This document shows positions 50,898 through 59,413 of a stretch of DNA of 64,000 bases, one piece after another. Made by a program: the position numbers and the translations under genes. The DNA comes from Paenibacillus sp. Soil787 (lineage in GTDB: Bacteria; Bacillota; Bacilli; Paenibacillales; NBRC-103111): positions 1 to 64,000 of the forward strand of contig NZ_LMSP01000002.1 of assembly GCF_001429545.1 (NCBI RefSeq). Direction: 5' to 3'. Positions within the stretch are counted from its first letter, which is position 1; each line of letters begins with the position of its first letter. The notes below the pieces were generated by a model. It did no database searches, was not told the origin of the DNA, and saw nothing but the letters and a program-made list of their open reading frames with translations.

Positions 50898-52124
50898 ATG
50901 ACATTGTCAGATCGTAAAATACCTGTCACCGTCTTAAGCGGTTATTTGGGAGCAGGCAAAACAACGTTATTAAACCACGTCCTACATAATCGTGATGGCT
51001 TAAAGGTTGCGGTTATTGTGAACGATTTAAGTGAGGTCAACATCGACGCGGAGCTGATTAGAGATGGCAACGGGCTTTCCCGCACGAATGAGAGCTTGGT
51101 TGAAATGTCCAATGGCTGTATCTGCTGTACATTACGTGAAGACCTTTTGAAGGAAGTAGAGCGGCTTGCTAAAGAGGATAAATTTGACTATATTCTTATT
51201 GAATCTACGGGTGTAGGTGAACCTTTACCAGTTGCGCAAACGTTCACTTATCTGGATGAAGAGCAGGGGATTGATCTTACGCAATTTTGCCGTCTCGACA
51301 CGATGGTAACCGTCGTAGATGCTTATCGTTTCTGGACGGACTACTCCTCTGGAGAGACGCTTCTAGAACGCAGTCAAGCTGTGGGTGAAGATGATACACG
51401 CGAAGTTGTTGATCTTCTGATTGACCAAATTGAGTTTTGTGATATCCTGATTTTGAACAAGTGTGACATGCTGGAAGAAGATGAGCTGATTGAGCTAGAG
51501 GGCGTGCTGCGCACATTACAACCTAGAGCCAAATTCCTTCGCTCGGTTCACGGAAAGGTTGCTCCAACGGATATTTTGAACACTCATTTGTTTAATTTCG
51601 ATGAAGCAAGTACGTCTGCAGGCTGGATGCGGGAAATGGAAAAGAAAACACATACATCAGAAACCGAAGAATATGGCATTTCCTCATTCGTCTATGAAAG
51701 AACTCGTCCATTCGAGCCTTCACGGCTGATGAGTTGGATGGAAGATTGGCCGGCGGAGATCATCCGCGCTAAAGGGATTATGTGGCTTGCAACGCGCAAC
51801 AATCATGCCCAGAACTTAAGCCAAGCAGGTCCTTCTATTCGCTTCGGTCCAGCAGGGTATTGGGTGGCGGCGCTCCCAGATGGTGAAAGAGAAGCTGTTC
51901 TGCAAGAAGATGCAGATCAAATCAAGCACTGGGATGATACCTATGGAGATCGGATGAACAAGGTTGTATTTATCGGCATGGAGATGGACCGAGTTAGTAT
52001 CGTGACTTCTTTGGATGCTTGCTTGTTAACGGATGATGAATTGCAAGGAGATTGGAATCGTTTCAAGGATGAGCTGCCGAATGCCATAATGGAGTTGAAA
52101 GAAGCTTGCCCTTTGCCACAATAA
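50898..52124 (+). CDS. CobW/ZagA-family GTP-dependent zinc metallochaperone
   Basis: 408 residues. G3E-type P-loop GYLGAGKTT (14-22), the metal-binding GCICC motif near 73-77, ESTGVGEP near 100 and NKCD near 183, plus the C-terminal CobW domain. In B. subtilis the Zur-regulated relative YciC (ZagA) delivers Zn2+ to client enzymes during zinc starvation. The Zur-like box just upstream and znuCBA next door support the same role. Start ATG with AAAGAGG close by; the spacing is tight, so the TTG two codons on is possible. Confidence 0.93.
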   Translation: MTLSDRKIPVTVLSGYLGAGKTTLLNHVLHNRDGLKVAVIVNDLSEVNIDAELIRDGNGLSRTNESLVEMSNGCICCTLREDLLKEVERLAKEDKFDYILIESTGVGEPLPVAQTFTYLDEEQGIDLTQFCRLDTMVTVVDAYRFWTDYSSGETLLERSQAVGEDDTREVVDLLIDQIEFCDILILNKCDMLEEDELIELEGVLRTLQPRAKFLRSVHGKVAPTDILNTHLFNFDEASTSAGWMREMEKKTHTSETEEYGISSFVYERTRPFEPSRLMSWMEDWPAEIIRAKGIMWLATRNNHAQNLSQAGPSIRFGPAGYWVAALPDGEREAVLQEDADQIKHWDDTYGDRMNKVVFIGMEMDRVSIVTSLDACLLTDDELQGDWNRFKDELPNAIMELKEACPLPQ

Positions 52125-52158
52125 ATTCAGCAATGATGTATGATAGGAGGTGAACAGC

Positions 52159-52308
52159 ATGAGAGTCATTATTACATTGGCGTGTACGGAAACGGGTGAC
52201 AGAAACTATACAACGACGAAGAATAAAAGAACCCAAACCTCTCGTTTGGAGCTGAAAAAGTATTGCCCACGTCTGAAGCGTCATACGCTTCATCGTGAAA
52301 CACGTTAA
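52159..52308 (+). CDS. rpmG: Zinc-independent ribosomal protein L33
   Basis: 49 residues, AGGAGGTGA 6 nt before the ATG. The text [20 protein letters not shown] ... [16 protein letters not shown] is L33, but two of the four zinc cysteines are replaced: position 12 is Thr and position 39 is Leu, leaving C9 and C36. Bacteria often hold zinc-free ('C minus') paralogues of L31/L33 under Zur so ribosomes can release zinc. The gene lies 34 bp after the metallochaperone gene, in the same transcript, which fits exactly. Too short to be listed by many gene finders. Confidence 0.95.
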   Translation: MRVIITLACTETGDRNYTTTKNKRTQTSRLELKKYCPRLKRHTLHRETR

Positions 52309-52317
52309 TAAATCAAG

Positions 52318-52345
52318 AAAGTCCGGGCTTACTTGTCCGGGTTTT
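52318..52345 (+). terminator. Terminator of the zinc cluster
   Basis: AAAGTCCGG pairs with CCGGGTTTT (G-U pairs) right after rpmG. Confidence 0.7.
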
Positions 52346-52369
52346 CTGCTTTGGAGGCTGATGGGCTTG

Positions 52370-52834
52370 ATGAGGTTGAATACCAATGAGGAAAACGAAG
52401 TCATTTTAAATCATCATACGGATGCTCAGTGGCGCCGCCGCGAGCAGGAATTAGTGCAATGGGCTGAACGTGAGAAAAAGCGCAAGCATGCTAAGAAGAC
52501 CACACTTCTTGGACATATCCACGTGGATGAAGAATTGTTTCCGGCCTTGATGCTGCTTCGGCAGAAGCAAATAGCGACAGAATTCTCATGTGCTGGTGTA
52601 AGCCCGCTTGACGAACCAGAAGACCATTCCCTGTATGCTTATCTCACGATCATAGCCTCTGAGCGAGCCGAGCAATTCATCCAATTGACCATGAAGCGCA
52701 TGAGACATCGTGTATTGATTTCTTTTGAACCTAAAAGGAACCGATACGATCTTTCATCCTTTTACATAGGCCACAACCGTTCTTTTTGTCAGCTGATCCA
52801 GCAATGCGCGGAATTCTTTGAAAATGAGGGTTAG
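52370..52834 (+). CDS. Conserved-looking hypothetical protein
   Basis: About 154 residues. The ATG at 52370 is 12 nt after GGAGG and the TTG at 52367 is 9 nt after; the frame open from 52295 crosses the rpmG terminator. The N-terminal third is charged and helical (WRRREQELVQWAEREKKRKH); the rest is a mixed fold with GHIHVDEELFPALMLL, a single-Cys EFSCAGVS and a Trp-free aromatic end. No family recognised. It has its own terminator at 52853. Neighbourhood does not suggest a function. Confidence 0.75.
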   Translation: MRLNTNEENEVILNHHTDAQWRRREQELVQWAEREKKRKHAKKTTLLGHIHVDEELFPALMLLRQKQIATEFSCAGVSPLDEPEDHSLYAYLTIIASERAEQFIQLTMKRMRHRVLISFEPKRNRYDLSSFYIGHNRSFCQLIQQCAEFFENEG

Positions 52835-52852
52835 GCACCGAATAAGTACAGT

Positions 52853-52887
52853 AAGGCTTTCTCCTAAATATCGGAGCAAGCCTTTTT
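52853..52887 (+). terminator. Terminator after the hypothetical gene
   Basis: AAGGCTT..CTCC pairs with GGAG..AAGCCTT, followed by five more T. Confidence 0.85.
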
Positions 52888-52971
52888 TATTTTTCCTGAA
52901 TGGTCTGAACTTGATAAAATTGTGTTGGAGGGGGAACCATCTAGTAATAAATAGAACGTGGAGGACTAAGA

Positions 52972-53811
52972 ATGGAGCATCCCTTACTCTCAGAGTTGAA
53001 GCAGCTTATTACCGATCTCGAACAAAAAGCGGCTGAGACCATTTACACGATTCCCATCGAAATTATGGGGGCAACGAAAAAGGCAAAAAACTTGGAAAGG
53101 TTTTTATACGATATATTTGCTGTAGTTAACGGCAGCGGCGGGATTAACCTATTGAGCATTATCCGTAGGGAGTTTGGCATGAGCGTGGAACTGACAGATC
53201 ATATCGATCAGTGGGCACCTTACAGCAAAGATCAATTTGAAGATGCACTTCATGATGCGATTGATGGGGCTGAAATTCGTGCGGGAAAGCAGGGATTGTT
53301 TTTTGAAGGTTCGCCCGATAAAAAGGAAGCAGCAGAAGCATTCCACCTGCTGAAAAGCATTGCCCATGCCGCGGTTAAGTGTCAGTTTAACCCGAAACTG
53401 GCTGGACCACAAGCCTATATTGAAATTTTGGACCATGTAATTCAATTCTATGAACTTCCCAATTCGTTCCTTGATGATAGTATGATCAAATACAGAAACC
53501 TGCTGTCCTCTGATCGGCTTTACGCCATGTCGGGGAAAGATGAAACCATTACAGCTGCATTGAAGAGTCATGTAAAAGAATGGTACCAACGTTCATCCTT
53601 TACGTTCTTGGAAAACAGCGAATGGTATCATACGTACGAATCAGTCCGAGATTATTTGTACGTTTTAACGGAGGAGCAGCTAGAACGCTTACGGAGTGAT
53701 TTCATCGAGCATATCAGGAATGAACTTAAACTAGTAAAAGCAAAACCTGAGCTGCACCGCGTTAAGCATTTGACATCCATGCTGGAAAATGTATTGAGCT
53801 GGAAGGTTTAG
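52972..53811 (+). CDS. Hypothetical soluble protein
   Basis: 279 residues, GTGGAGG 8 nt upstream. Predicted mostly helical with alternating acidic and basic stretches; no signal peptide, membrane segment or recognisable motif. Segments such as AAEAFHLLKSIAHAAVKCQF and EEQLERLRSDFIEHIRNELK suggest helical-bundle or coiled-coil packing. No operon partner; a GGDEF remnant follows directly. Family unknown. Confidence 0.75.
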   Translation: MEHPLLSELKQLITDLEQKAAETIYTIPIEIMGATKKAKNLERFLYDIFAVVNGSGGINLLSIIRREFGMSVELTDHIDQWAPYSKDQFEDALHDAIDGAEIRAGKQGLFFEGSPDKKEAAEAFHLLKSIAHAAVKCQFNPKLAGPQAYIEILDHVIQFYELPNSFLDDSMIKYRNLLSSDRLYAMSGKDETITAALKSHVKEWYQRSSFTFLENSEWYHTYESVRDYLYVLTEEQLERLRSDFIEHIRNELKLVKAKPELHRVKHLTSMLENVLSWKV

Positions 53812-53821
53812 TTACCACGTC

Positions 53822-53962
53822 TGCAATTCCCCTGGGAGTGTCTCGTTCCCTACTGACGGAGTGACGGCACATGAAGTGATTGAGCACGCGGATCAAGCGC
53901 TCTATTTTGCCAGAGGAAAAGGGCGGAATTATACCGTTGTTTACGATCCTAATTTTATATAG
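53822..53962 (+). pseudogene. C-terminal remnant of a GGDEF domain
   Basis: An open frame without start codon reads VSFPTDGVTAHEVIEHADQA and LYFARGKGRNYTVVYDPNF to a TAG at 53962. This is the terminal helix-strand unit of diguanylate-cyclase GGDEF domains. The catalytic part is missing; only about 46 codons remain between the hypothetical gene and a terminator. Confidence 0.8.
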
Positions 53963-53966
53963 TCTT

Positions 53967-54015
53967 AAGACCTTAGATTACCCGCGAGCATTTGCGGCAG
54001 AGCTAAGGTCTTTTT
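53967..54015 (+). terminator. Terminator after the GGDEF remnant
   Basis: AAGACCTTAG pairs with CTAAGGTCTT, with an inner CCGC/GCGG, followed by TTT. Probably the old gene's own terminator. Confidence 0.8.
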
Positions 54016-54041
54016 CTAATAAATAAACAGTATTTCTGATA

Positions 54042-54108
54042 TTGACAGCAATTGGTAGATAGCTTATAGTTATAAAAATATTTAATTCCGAGTTAATCAA
54101 TTGGAATA
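54042..54108 (+). promoter_or_regulatory. Promoter of the LysR gene with CymR-like site
   Basis: TTGACA (54042-54047) and TATAGT (54065-54070), 17 bp apart. Just downstream AATTCC-N13-GGAAT (54084-54107) ends ATTGGAAT, agreeing with the ATNGGAAT core I recall for CymR operators. CymR represses ytlI in B. subtilis, so cysteine repression of this LysR gene is plausible. Confidence 0.6.
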
Positions 54109-54149
54109 ATAAACATAAAATTTTTTAGATCATCTGGAGGGACACTGCG

Positions 54150-55040
54150 ATGAATATTGAGAATATCGAAGCTTTCGTATATGTCATCCATTATGGCAGC
54201 TTTAACAAGGCATCGGAAGTATTATTCCTTTCCCAGCCTTCGGTAACGGCTAGAATTCAATCGTTAGAACGGGAATTGGATTGTCAGCTCTTTGATCGAA
54301 TTGGCAAGCAAGTTCATTTAACGGATGATGGCAGGAAGTTTCTCCCTTACGCGCAGCAATTACTTCAAACATTCCAGAAGAGTAAAATCCATCTTAAGCA
54401 GAAAAAGGCGCTGCCTAACGAGCTGCGAATCGGATGTACGGTATCTGTATCTAATTACATGATGCCAACCATTATCCCCAAGATGAAGCATAAATACCCG
54501 GAAATCAATTTTAAACTAACAACTGGCATCACAGACGATCTTGTTAACAAGGTTTTGAACCGAGATGTGGATATCAGCTTTGTGCGTGGAATCACCCATC
54601 CAAGTCTATTATCAGCGAAATTGTATGAAGATCCTATTCGACTCTATGTCTATGAAGGGCATCCCTTTATTGGAAAAGAAAACTTAACGATCCAGGATAT
54701 TGGACGTCAAGCTCTTATTTTCTTTGAGTGCGGCTCTCTAGACTGGATGCGCATCCACCGTGTATTTGAGTGTTTGAAGGAGTCGCCAAACATTCAGATC
54801 CAGACGGATAACTCCGAAACAGCCAAGAAGCTGGTTCTACAGCGGGCAGGTATTGCTTTCTTGCCTGGGCTTAGCGTCAGTCAGGAAGTTAAGGATAATA
54901 AGCTGGTTCCAATTGACTTTCCAGACACAGCAGGCATTGCCTTGCAGATGAGCTTGATTACGCTAAATGGGGAGAATACGTTATTTTTCAACAGTATTTT
55001 GGATATTTGCAAAGGATTATGGGACCGAACGAAAGGATAA
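54150..55040 (+). CDS. LysR-family regulator of sulfur salvage (YtlI-like)
   Basis: 296 residues, GGAGGG upstream. N-terminal winged helix (NIENIEAFVYVIHYGSFNKA, then SQPSVTARIQSLE) and a C-terminal effector domain. In B. subtilis YtlI, a LysR activator under CymR, switches on the ytmI operon for sulfur-compound uptake and breakdown. Here the gene sits directly before an equivalent gene set in the same direction, so it probably plays that role. The identity beyond LysR is inferred from context. Confidence 0.92.
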   Translation: MNIENIEAFVYVIHYGSFNKASEVLFLSQPSVTARIQSLERELDCQLFDRIGKQVHLTDDGRKFLPYAQQLLQTFQKSKIHLKQKKALPNELRIGCTVSVSNYMMPTIIPKMKHKYPEINFKLTTGITDDLVNKVLNRDVDISFVRGITHPSLLSAKLYEDPIRLYVYEGHPFIGKENLTIQDIGRQALIFFECGSLDWMRIHRVFECLKESPNIQIQTDNSETAKKLVLQRAGIAFLPGLSVSQEVKDNKLVPIDFPDTAGIALQMSLITLNGENTLFFNSILDICKGLWDRTKG

Positions 55041-55053
55041 TATCAGATTCTTA

Positions 55054-55065
55054 TATATGCATATA
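55054..55065. promoter_or_regulatory. Palindrome in the leader of the transporter operon
   Basis: TATATGCATATA is a perfect 12-bp palindrome about 125 bp before the binding-protein gene, 14 bp after the LysR stop; a possible LysR site. Confidence 0.4.
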
Positions 55066-55188
55066 GAAAAACTCTATTATCCAGTTGTGAAGCTTGATGA
55101 TAAATTAATTATAAAGTTAATTCTGATAAAACAAATAGGAATTATAAGTTTTAATACTTGTAATCGAAAAAACGGAGGGTGTACCCAG

Positions 55189-56055
55189 ATGAGAAAATTA
55201 ACAATCCTTGGAACAACACTAACTTTGGCTTTGGCAGCAGCAGGCTGCGGGGCGAAAAATACAGAAACGATCGCATCACCAAAGGCCGCCGCTGAAGGTA
55301 CGAAGGCTGTTACAGCTACAACTGCTGCAACTGAGCCTGTCAAGGTGAAGAAGATCATTGTTGGAACAGGTACTAAATTTCCGAACGTGGCTTTCCTTGA
55401 TAAAGACGGTAAACTAACCGGTTATGATATCGAGCTTGTCAGAGAATTGGATAAACGGCTTCCTGATTACGAGTTTGAATTCAAAACGATGGATTTCGCT
55501 AACCTGCTCCTCAGCTTGGAAACGAACAAAATTGACTTTGTTGCCCACGAAATTGAGAAGAACAAGGAAAGAGAGCAAAAATACCTGTTCAACAACGAGC
55601 CTTATGCTTACTGGAAAACAAAAGTTATCGTGGCTAAAGACAATACCAATATTAAATCGATTGATGATTTGAAAGGTAAAAAAGCGTTAACGACAGCGAC
55701 TAGTGCCGAAGCTACGCTATTAGAAAATTATAATAAAGCAAACGATAACGCGATCAAAATTGTTTACCAAAGCGGTGCTGCCAACGATTTAGTTAGTCAG
55801 CTTACAACGGGTCGTGCGGACGGATCACTCGGAGCGGATTTCTTGTTGCCGCTAGTCGACCCGCAAAGCAAATTAAAAGCCGTAGGACCGGTTATTGAAG
55901 AAGCTGAGGTTCGCTTCCTTTTCCGCAAAAATGATAAAGAAGGGCAAGATCTTGCGGATAAAATCGACGTAGCGTTGAAGGCTGTGAAGGCAGATGGAAC
56001 GCTTTCCAAACTTAGCACGCAATGGCTCGGTGGGGATTATACGAAGAAAGATTAA
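55189..56055 (+). CDS. Cystine/sulfur-amino-acid ABC transporter binding lipoprotein (TcyJ/TcyK-like)
   Basis: 288 residues from the ATG at 55189, with GGAGGGTG 8 nt upstream; the long frame from 54967 is a continuation without a site. Lipobox LAAAGCG then an Ala/Thr-rich linker. Family-3 binding fold: GTGTKFPNVAFLDKDGKLTGYDIELVREL and IDDLKGKKALTTATSAEA. The order with two permeases and an ATPase, then YtmO- and YtnJ-type enzymes, matches the B. subtilis tcyJKLMN system for cystine and S-substituted cysteines. Only one binding protein is present here. Confidence 0.92.
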   Translation: MRKLTILGTTLTLALAAAGCGAKNTETIASPKAAAEGTKAVTATTAATEPVKVKKIIVGTGTKFPNVAFLDKDGKLTGYDIELVRELDKRLPDYEFEFKTMDFANLLLSLETNKIDFVAHEIEKNKEREQKYLFNNEPYAYWKTKVIVAKDNTNIKSIDDLKGKKALTTATSAEATLLENYNKANDNAIKIVYQSGAANDLVSQLTTGRADGSLGADFLLPLVDPQSKLKAVGPVIEEAEVRFLFRKNDKEGQDLADKIDVALKAVKADGTLSKLSTQWLGGDYTKKD

Positions 56056-56099
56056 TGCTGTTTTAAATAAGTACGGTACAGAAAGGTGAGATCGTCCGA

Positions 56100-56882
56100 A
56101 TGGAACAACAATTTGATATCACCTATGTCTTTGATTTTTTGCCCAAATTAGTCTCTTATCTGCATATCACATTGTTTATTGTAGCTTGCTCTATGCTGCT
56201 GGGTTTGCTAATCGGATTCCTTATAGCCTTGCCTCGGCTGTATGAGGTTCCAGTGCTAAGAAGGATATCCCAAATCTATGTGTCATTTTTCCGGGGGACA
56301 CCGATCCTCATACAGTTGTTCCTCATCTATTATGGTCTTCCCGAGATATTGAAGCTCATTAACGTCGACGTCTCTAAAGCCCCCGTCCTGACTTTCGTCA
56401 TTTTGACTTTTGGCCTGCATGGCGGTGCTTATATCTCTGAAGTCATTCGGGCAGCCGTGAAAGCCGTGGATCGAGGGCAAATGGAGGCTGCCTATGCGAT
56501 AGGTATGACAGGTTACCAAGCCTTTACACGTATCATTATGCCTCAAGCGCTTGCCATATCGATACCGAACTTTGCGAATCTGCTTATCGCCAATTTGAAG
56601 GATACTTCGTTAGCCTTTTCGTTAGGCGCGATGGAATTAATGGGGAAAGCGCAGACGCTTGGTGCGGCAACACAGCATTTTATTGAAACTTACATTTGTT
56701 TATCACTCATCTATTTTGTCATTTGTTACGGGCTCGAGAAGCTGTTCTTGGATATCGAAAAAAGACTGCTGCGGCATGATCAACCTATTGTTCAACGTGA
56801 ATCGAAGTTTACATTTAAGTGGTTATTTAAGACACCTTGGGCTGCATCCGCTCAAACGGATAAAGGAGGGTATCAGCCATGA
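56100..56882 (+). CDS. Amino-acid ABC transporter permease (TcyL-like)
   Basis: 260 residues. His/Glu/Gln-type permease: the first helix is near 18-40 (LHITLFIVACSMLLGLLIGFLI), with SFFRGTPILIQLFLIYYGLPE near 60 and the EAA loop [26 protein letters not shown] near 125. The C-terminal 35 residues form a basic tail. Its stop overlaps the next permease start (ATGA). Likely forms a heterodimer with that protein. Confidence 0.94.
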   Translation: MEQQFDITYVFDFLPKLVSYLHITLFIVACSMLLGLLIGFLIALPRLYEVPVLRRISQIYVSFFRGTPILIQLFLIYYGLPEILKLINVDVSKAPVLTFVILTFGLHGGAYISEVIRAAVKAVDRGQMEAAYAIGMTGYQAFTRIIMPQALAISIPNFANLLIANLKDTSLAFSLGAMELMGKAQTLGAATQHFIETYICLSLIYFVICYGLEKLFLDIEKRLLRHDQPIVQRESKFTFKWLFKTPWAASAQTDKGGYQP

Positions 56883-57589
56883 AACTCGATCTAGGGTTTA
56901 TCGGCTCCGCCTTTATTCAATTGCTCTCTGCTTTGCCTATTACGCTGCTAATAACGTTTGTATCGGTTTTCTTCGGATTTCTGATTGGATCGGCCGTGGC
57001 GATCATCCGAATTTACCGCGTTCCTGTTATCCATTACATCGCAAGCGGCTATGTGACCTTCATCCGTGGAACACCGATGCTGATGCACTTGCTGCTCATT
57101 TATTTCGGATTGCCAGTGATTATTGATTCTTTGGCAACAGCCATCGGTTGGAGCTTCCGGTCGACTTCTATTCCAATGATCGGTTTCGCCTTTCTTTCCT
57201 TCTCGATTACAGCAGGAGCCTATTTGGCTGAAGTAGTAAGATCAGGCATTCTAGCCGTGAATAAGGGGCAAATCGAAGCTGCCTACGCCATCGGCATGAC
57301 AACTCCGCAAGCATTAAGGCGCATCGTGCTTCCTCAGGCATTGGCGGTCAGCTTGCCTAACTTATCCAATTCGCTCATTGGTATGCTTCACGGTTCTACA
57401 CTGGCTTTCACGGTATCCGTTGTTGAAATTAATGCCAAAGCACAAATCGTTGCTACGACAAATTGGAAGTTTTTTGAATCTTATATTGCCGCGGCTTTCC
57501 TGTTCTGGGGAGTGACGATTCTGATCGAGAAGCTAACGGGGCTGCTGGAGAAACGAATAAATATTTACAACCGAGGTGGTGTACGATGA
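56879..57589 (+). CDS. Amino-acid ABC transporter permease (TcyM-like)
   Basis: 236 residues. Same family as the preceding gene: [20 protein letters not shown] near 58 and [26 protein letters not shown] near 126 (EAA loop). Start overlaps the previous stop, and its own stop overlaps the ATPase start, showing tight translational coupling. Membrane component of the sulfur-amino-acid importer. Confidence 0.94.
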   Translation: MKLDLGFIGSAFIQLLSALPITLLITFVSVFFGFLIGSAVAIIRIYRVPVIHYIASGYVTFIRGTPMLMHLLLIYFGLPVIIDSLATAIGWSFRSTSIPMIGFAFLSFSITAGAYLAEVVRSGILAVNKGQIEAAYAIGMTTPQALRRIVLPQALAVSLPNLSNSLIGMLHGSTLAFTVSVVEINAKAQIVATTNWKFFESYIAAAFLFWGVTILIEKLTGLLEKRINIYNRGGVR

Positions 57590-58338
57590 TCAAACTAGCG
57601 AATATCACCAAAGTGTTCGGCAAGCATGAGGTGTTGAAAGGTATCCATTTGACGGTGAAAAAAGGAGAAGTCGTCTGTATCCTTGGCCCAAGCGGCTCAG
57701 GCAAAACGACGCTGCTTCGCTGCATCAATTACTTGGAGAAGCCGAATCAGGGTGAGGTAACGATTGGGGATTTCACCATCAATTGCAAGCGTCCGAGCAA
57801 ACAGGATATTCATACGCTGCGCAAGAAAACGGCGATGGTATTTCAACATTACAATTTATTTAAGCATAAAACGGTGTTGGAAAATGTGATGGAAGGCCTT
57901 GTCATTGTGCAGAAGCAATCCAAGGAGACTGCACGGCAAACAAGCATTCAAATGCTGGAGAAAGTAGGGCTGGGCAGTAAGCTGGACGCTTATCCAAGCC
58001 AACTGTCAGGCGGACAGCAGCAGAGGGTGGGGATCGCCCGTGCGCTGGCCCTCAATCCAGAAGTGATTTTGTTCGATGAACCAACCTCCGCACTTGATCC
58101 TGAGCTGGTCGGTGAGGTGCTGGAGGTTATCCGGAAAATCGCCAAAGAAGGTATTACGATGATCGTTGTTACGCATGAAATGGGCTTTGCTCGAGAAGTT
58201 TCGAATCATGTTGTTTTCATGGACCAAGGTGTGATTGTGGAAGAAGGAAGGCCTCAGGATATTTTTGGCGATGCGAAAGAAGAGCGTACAAGACAATTCC
58301 TGAAACGAATTACGCCGGAGTACACGTATAACATTTAA
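57586..58338 (+). CDS. Amino-acid ABC transporter ATPase (TcyN-like)
   Basis: 250 residues. Walker [10 protein letters not shown] near 32-40, Q-loop FQHYNLFKH near 84, signature [17 protein letters not shown] near 140, Walker [14 protein letters not shown] near 158 and the switch His in VVTHEMGFA. Standard polar-amino-acid ATPase. Overlaps the previous gene by 4 nt. Confidence 0.95.
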   Translation: MIKLANITKVFGKHEVLKGIHLTVKKGEVVCILGPSGSGKTTLLRCINYLEKPNQGEVTIGDFTINCKRPSKQDIHTLRKKTAMVFQHYNLFKHKTVLENVMEGLVIVQKQSKETARQTSIQMLEKVGLGSKLDAYPSQLSGGQQQRVGIARALALNPEVILFDEPTSALDPELVGEVLEVIRKIAKEGITMIVVTHEMGFAREVSNHVVFMDQGVIVEEGRPQDIFGDAKEERTRQFLKRITPEYTYNI

Positions 58339-58365
58339 ATTTACAGCGAATACGGAGTGGATGAT

Positions 58366-59376
58366 ATGGGGATCAAACTTAGTATTTTGGATCAAAGCGT
58401 TATTTTCCCGGGGGAGAATGCGGAAGCCGCTCTGCGGCATACAATTGAACTTGTGCAATTAGCGGAAAAGCTTGACTATCACCGCTTTTGGGTATCGGAG
58501 CATCACGATTCCGATCAATTGGCCGGTTCTTCACCCGAGGTGCTAATCTCTCATTTATTAGCGAAAACAGCGCGCATTCGCATTGGCTCTGGCGGCATCA
58601 TGCTGCAGCACTACAGCCCGTACAAAGTAGCCGAAAACTTTAATGTCCTTGCAACATTAGCACCTGGAAGAGTAGATCTCGGTATCGGAAGAGCGCCAGG
58701 CGGGCTTCCTCGTTCTACGAAAGCTCTACAGCAAGGCATCACGGAGCCAGCTACTTTATCGGAGAAATTGAAGGAACTCAAACAATTTGTTCATAATCGC
58801 TTGGATGCTGATCATCCGCTTACAGGACTTCGGGTATCTCCGATTCCAACGCAACCAGCGGATATCTATCTGCTTGGCGCCACTGCGGCCAGTGCAGAAT
58901 TAGCTGCTGAATTAGGGCTTCCCTATGTATTTGCCCAATTCATTAATGGTGATCATGCTGTGGCAGCTGCTGCTTTTAAAGCGTATCACAATGGATTTAA
59001 TCGAGAACATGGCGGACAGCCGAAGGCGATCCTGGCACTGTCCTTAATTGTGGCTGACACAGAAGAAGAGGCCAAAGTGCTGGCTGGCGAGTATAAGAAT
59101 GTCAAAATTCATTTGGAAAACGGTAAAACACTGACGGTTGGAACGCTTGAACAGGCCGAGGAGTATGGACGGCAAACACAAGCTAAATTCACCGTAGAAG
59201 AGAAGGAAGCGGAGATAACGAAAGGGACCAAAGAATCCGTCCGCCAAAAGCTGCTGGACATCCAGCAAACGTATGGGGTAAATGAGTTTATTGTTACCAC
59301 GTCGGTGAAAGATTTCGCCAAGCGTTTGCGGTCATTCGAATTGCTTAGTGAGGCGTTCTCGGAGCTGCTTGTGTAG
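58366..59376 (+). CDS. LLM-class flavin-dependent oxidoreductase (YtmO-like)
   Basis: 336 residues from the ATG at 58366, with GGAG 8 nt upstream. Bacterial-luciferase-like TIM barrel: KLSILDQSVIFPGENAEAAL, FWVSEHHDSDQLAGSSPEVL near 44, GSGGIMLQHYSPYKVAENF near 76, and GIGRAPGG near 108. Uses FMNH2 supplied by a reductase to oxidise its substrate. In the B. subtilis ytm operon the homologue stands right after the transporter genes, as here, and is thought to take part in oxidising S-alkyl cysteine derivatives. Confidence 0.92.
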   Translation: MGIKLSILDQSVIFPGENAEAALRHTIELVQLAEKLDYHRFWVSEHHDSDQLAGSSPEVLISHLLAKTARIRIGSGGIMLQHYSPYKVAENFNVLATLAPGRVDLGIGRAPGGLPRSTKALQQGITEPATLSEKLKELKQFVHNRLDADHPLTGLRVSPIPTQPADIYLLGATAASAELAAELGLPYVFAQFINGDHAVAAAAFKAYHNGFNREHGGQPKAILALSLIVADTEEEAKVLAGEYKNVKIHLENGKTLTVGTLEQAEEYGRQTQAKFTVEEKEAEITKGTKESVRQKLLDIQQTYGVNEFIVTTSVKDFAKRLRSFELLSEAFSELLV

Positions 59377-59413
59377 CTAAAAAGCCATACGTTTTTTTGA
59401 GGGGGGAATAAGC

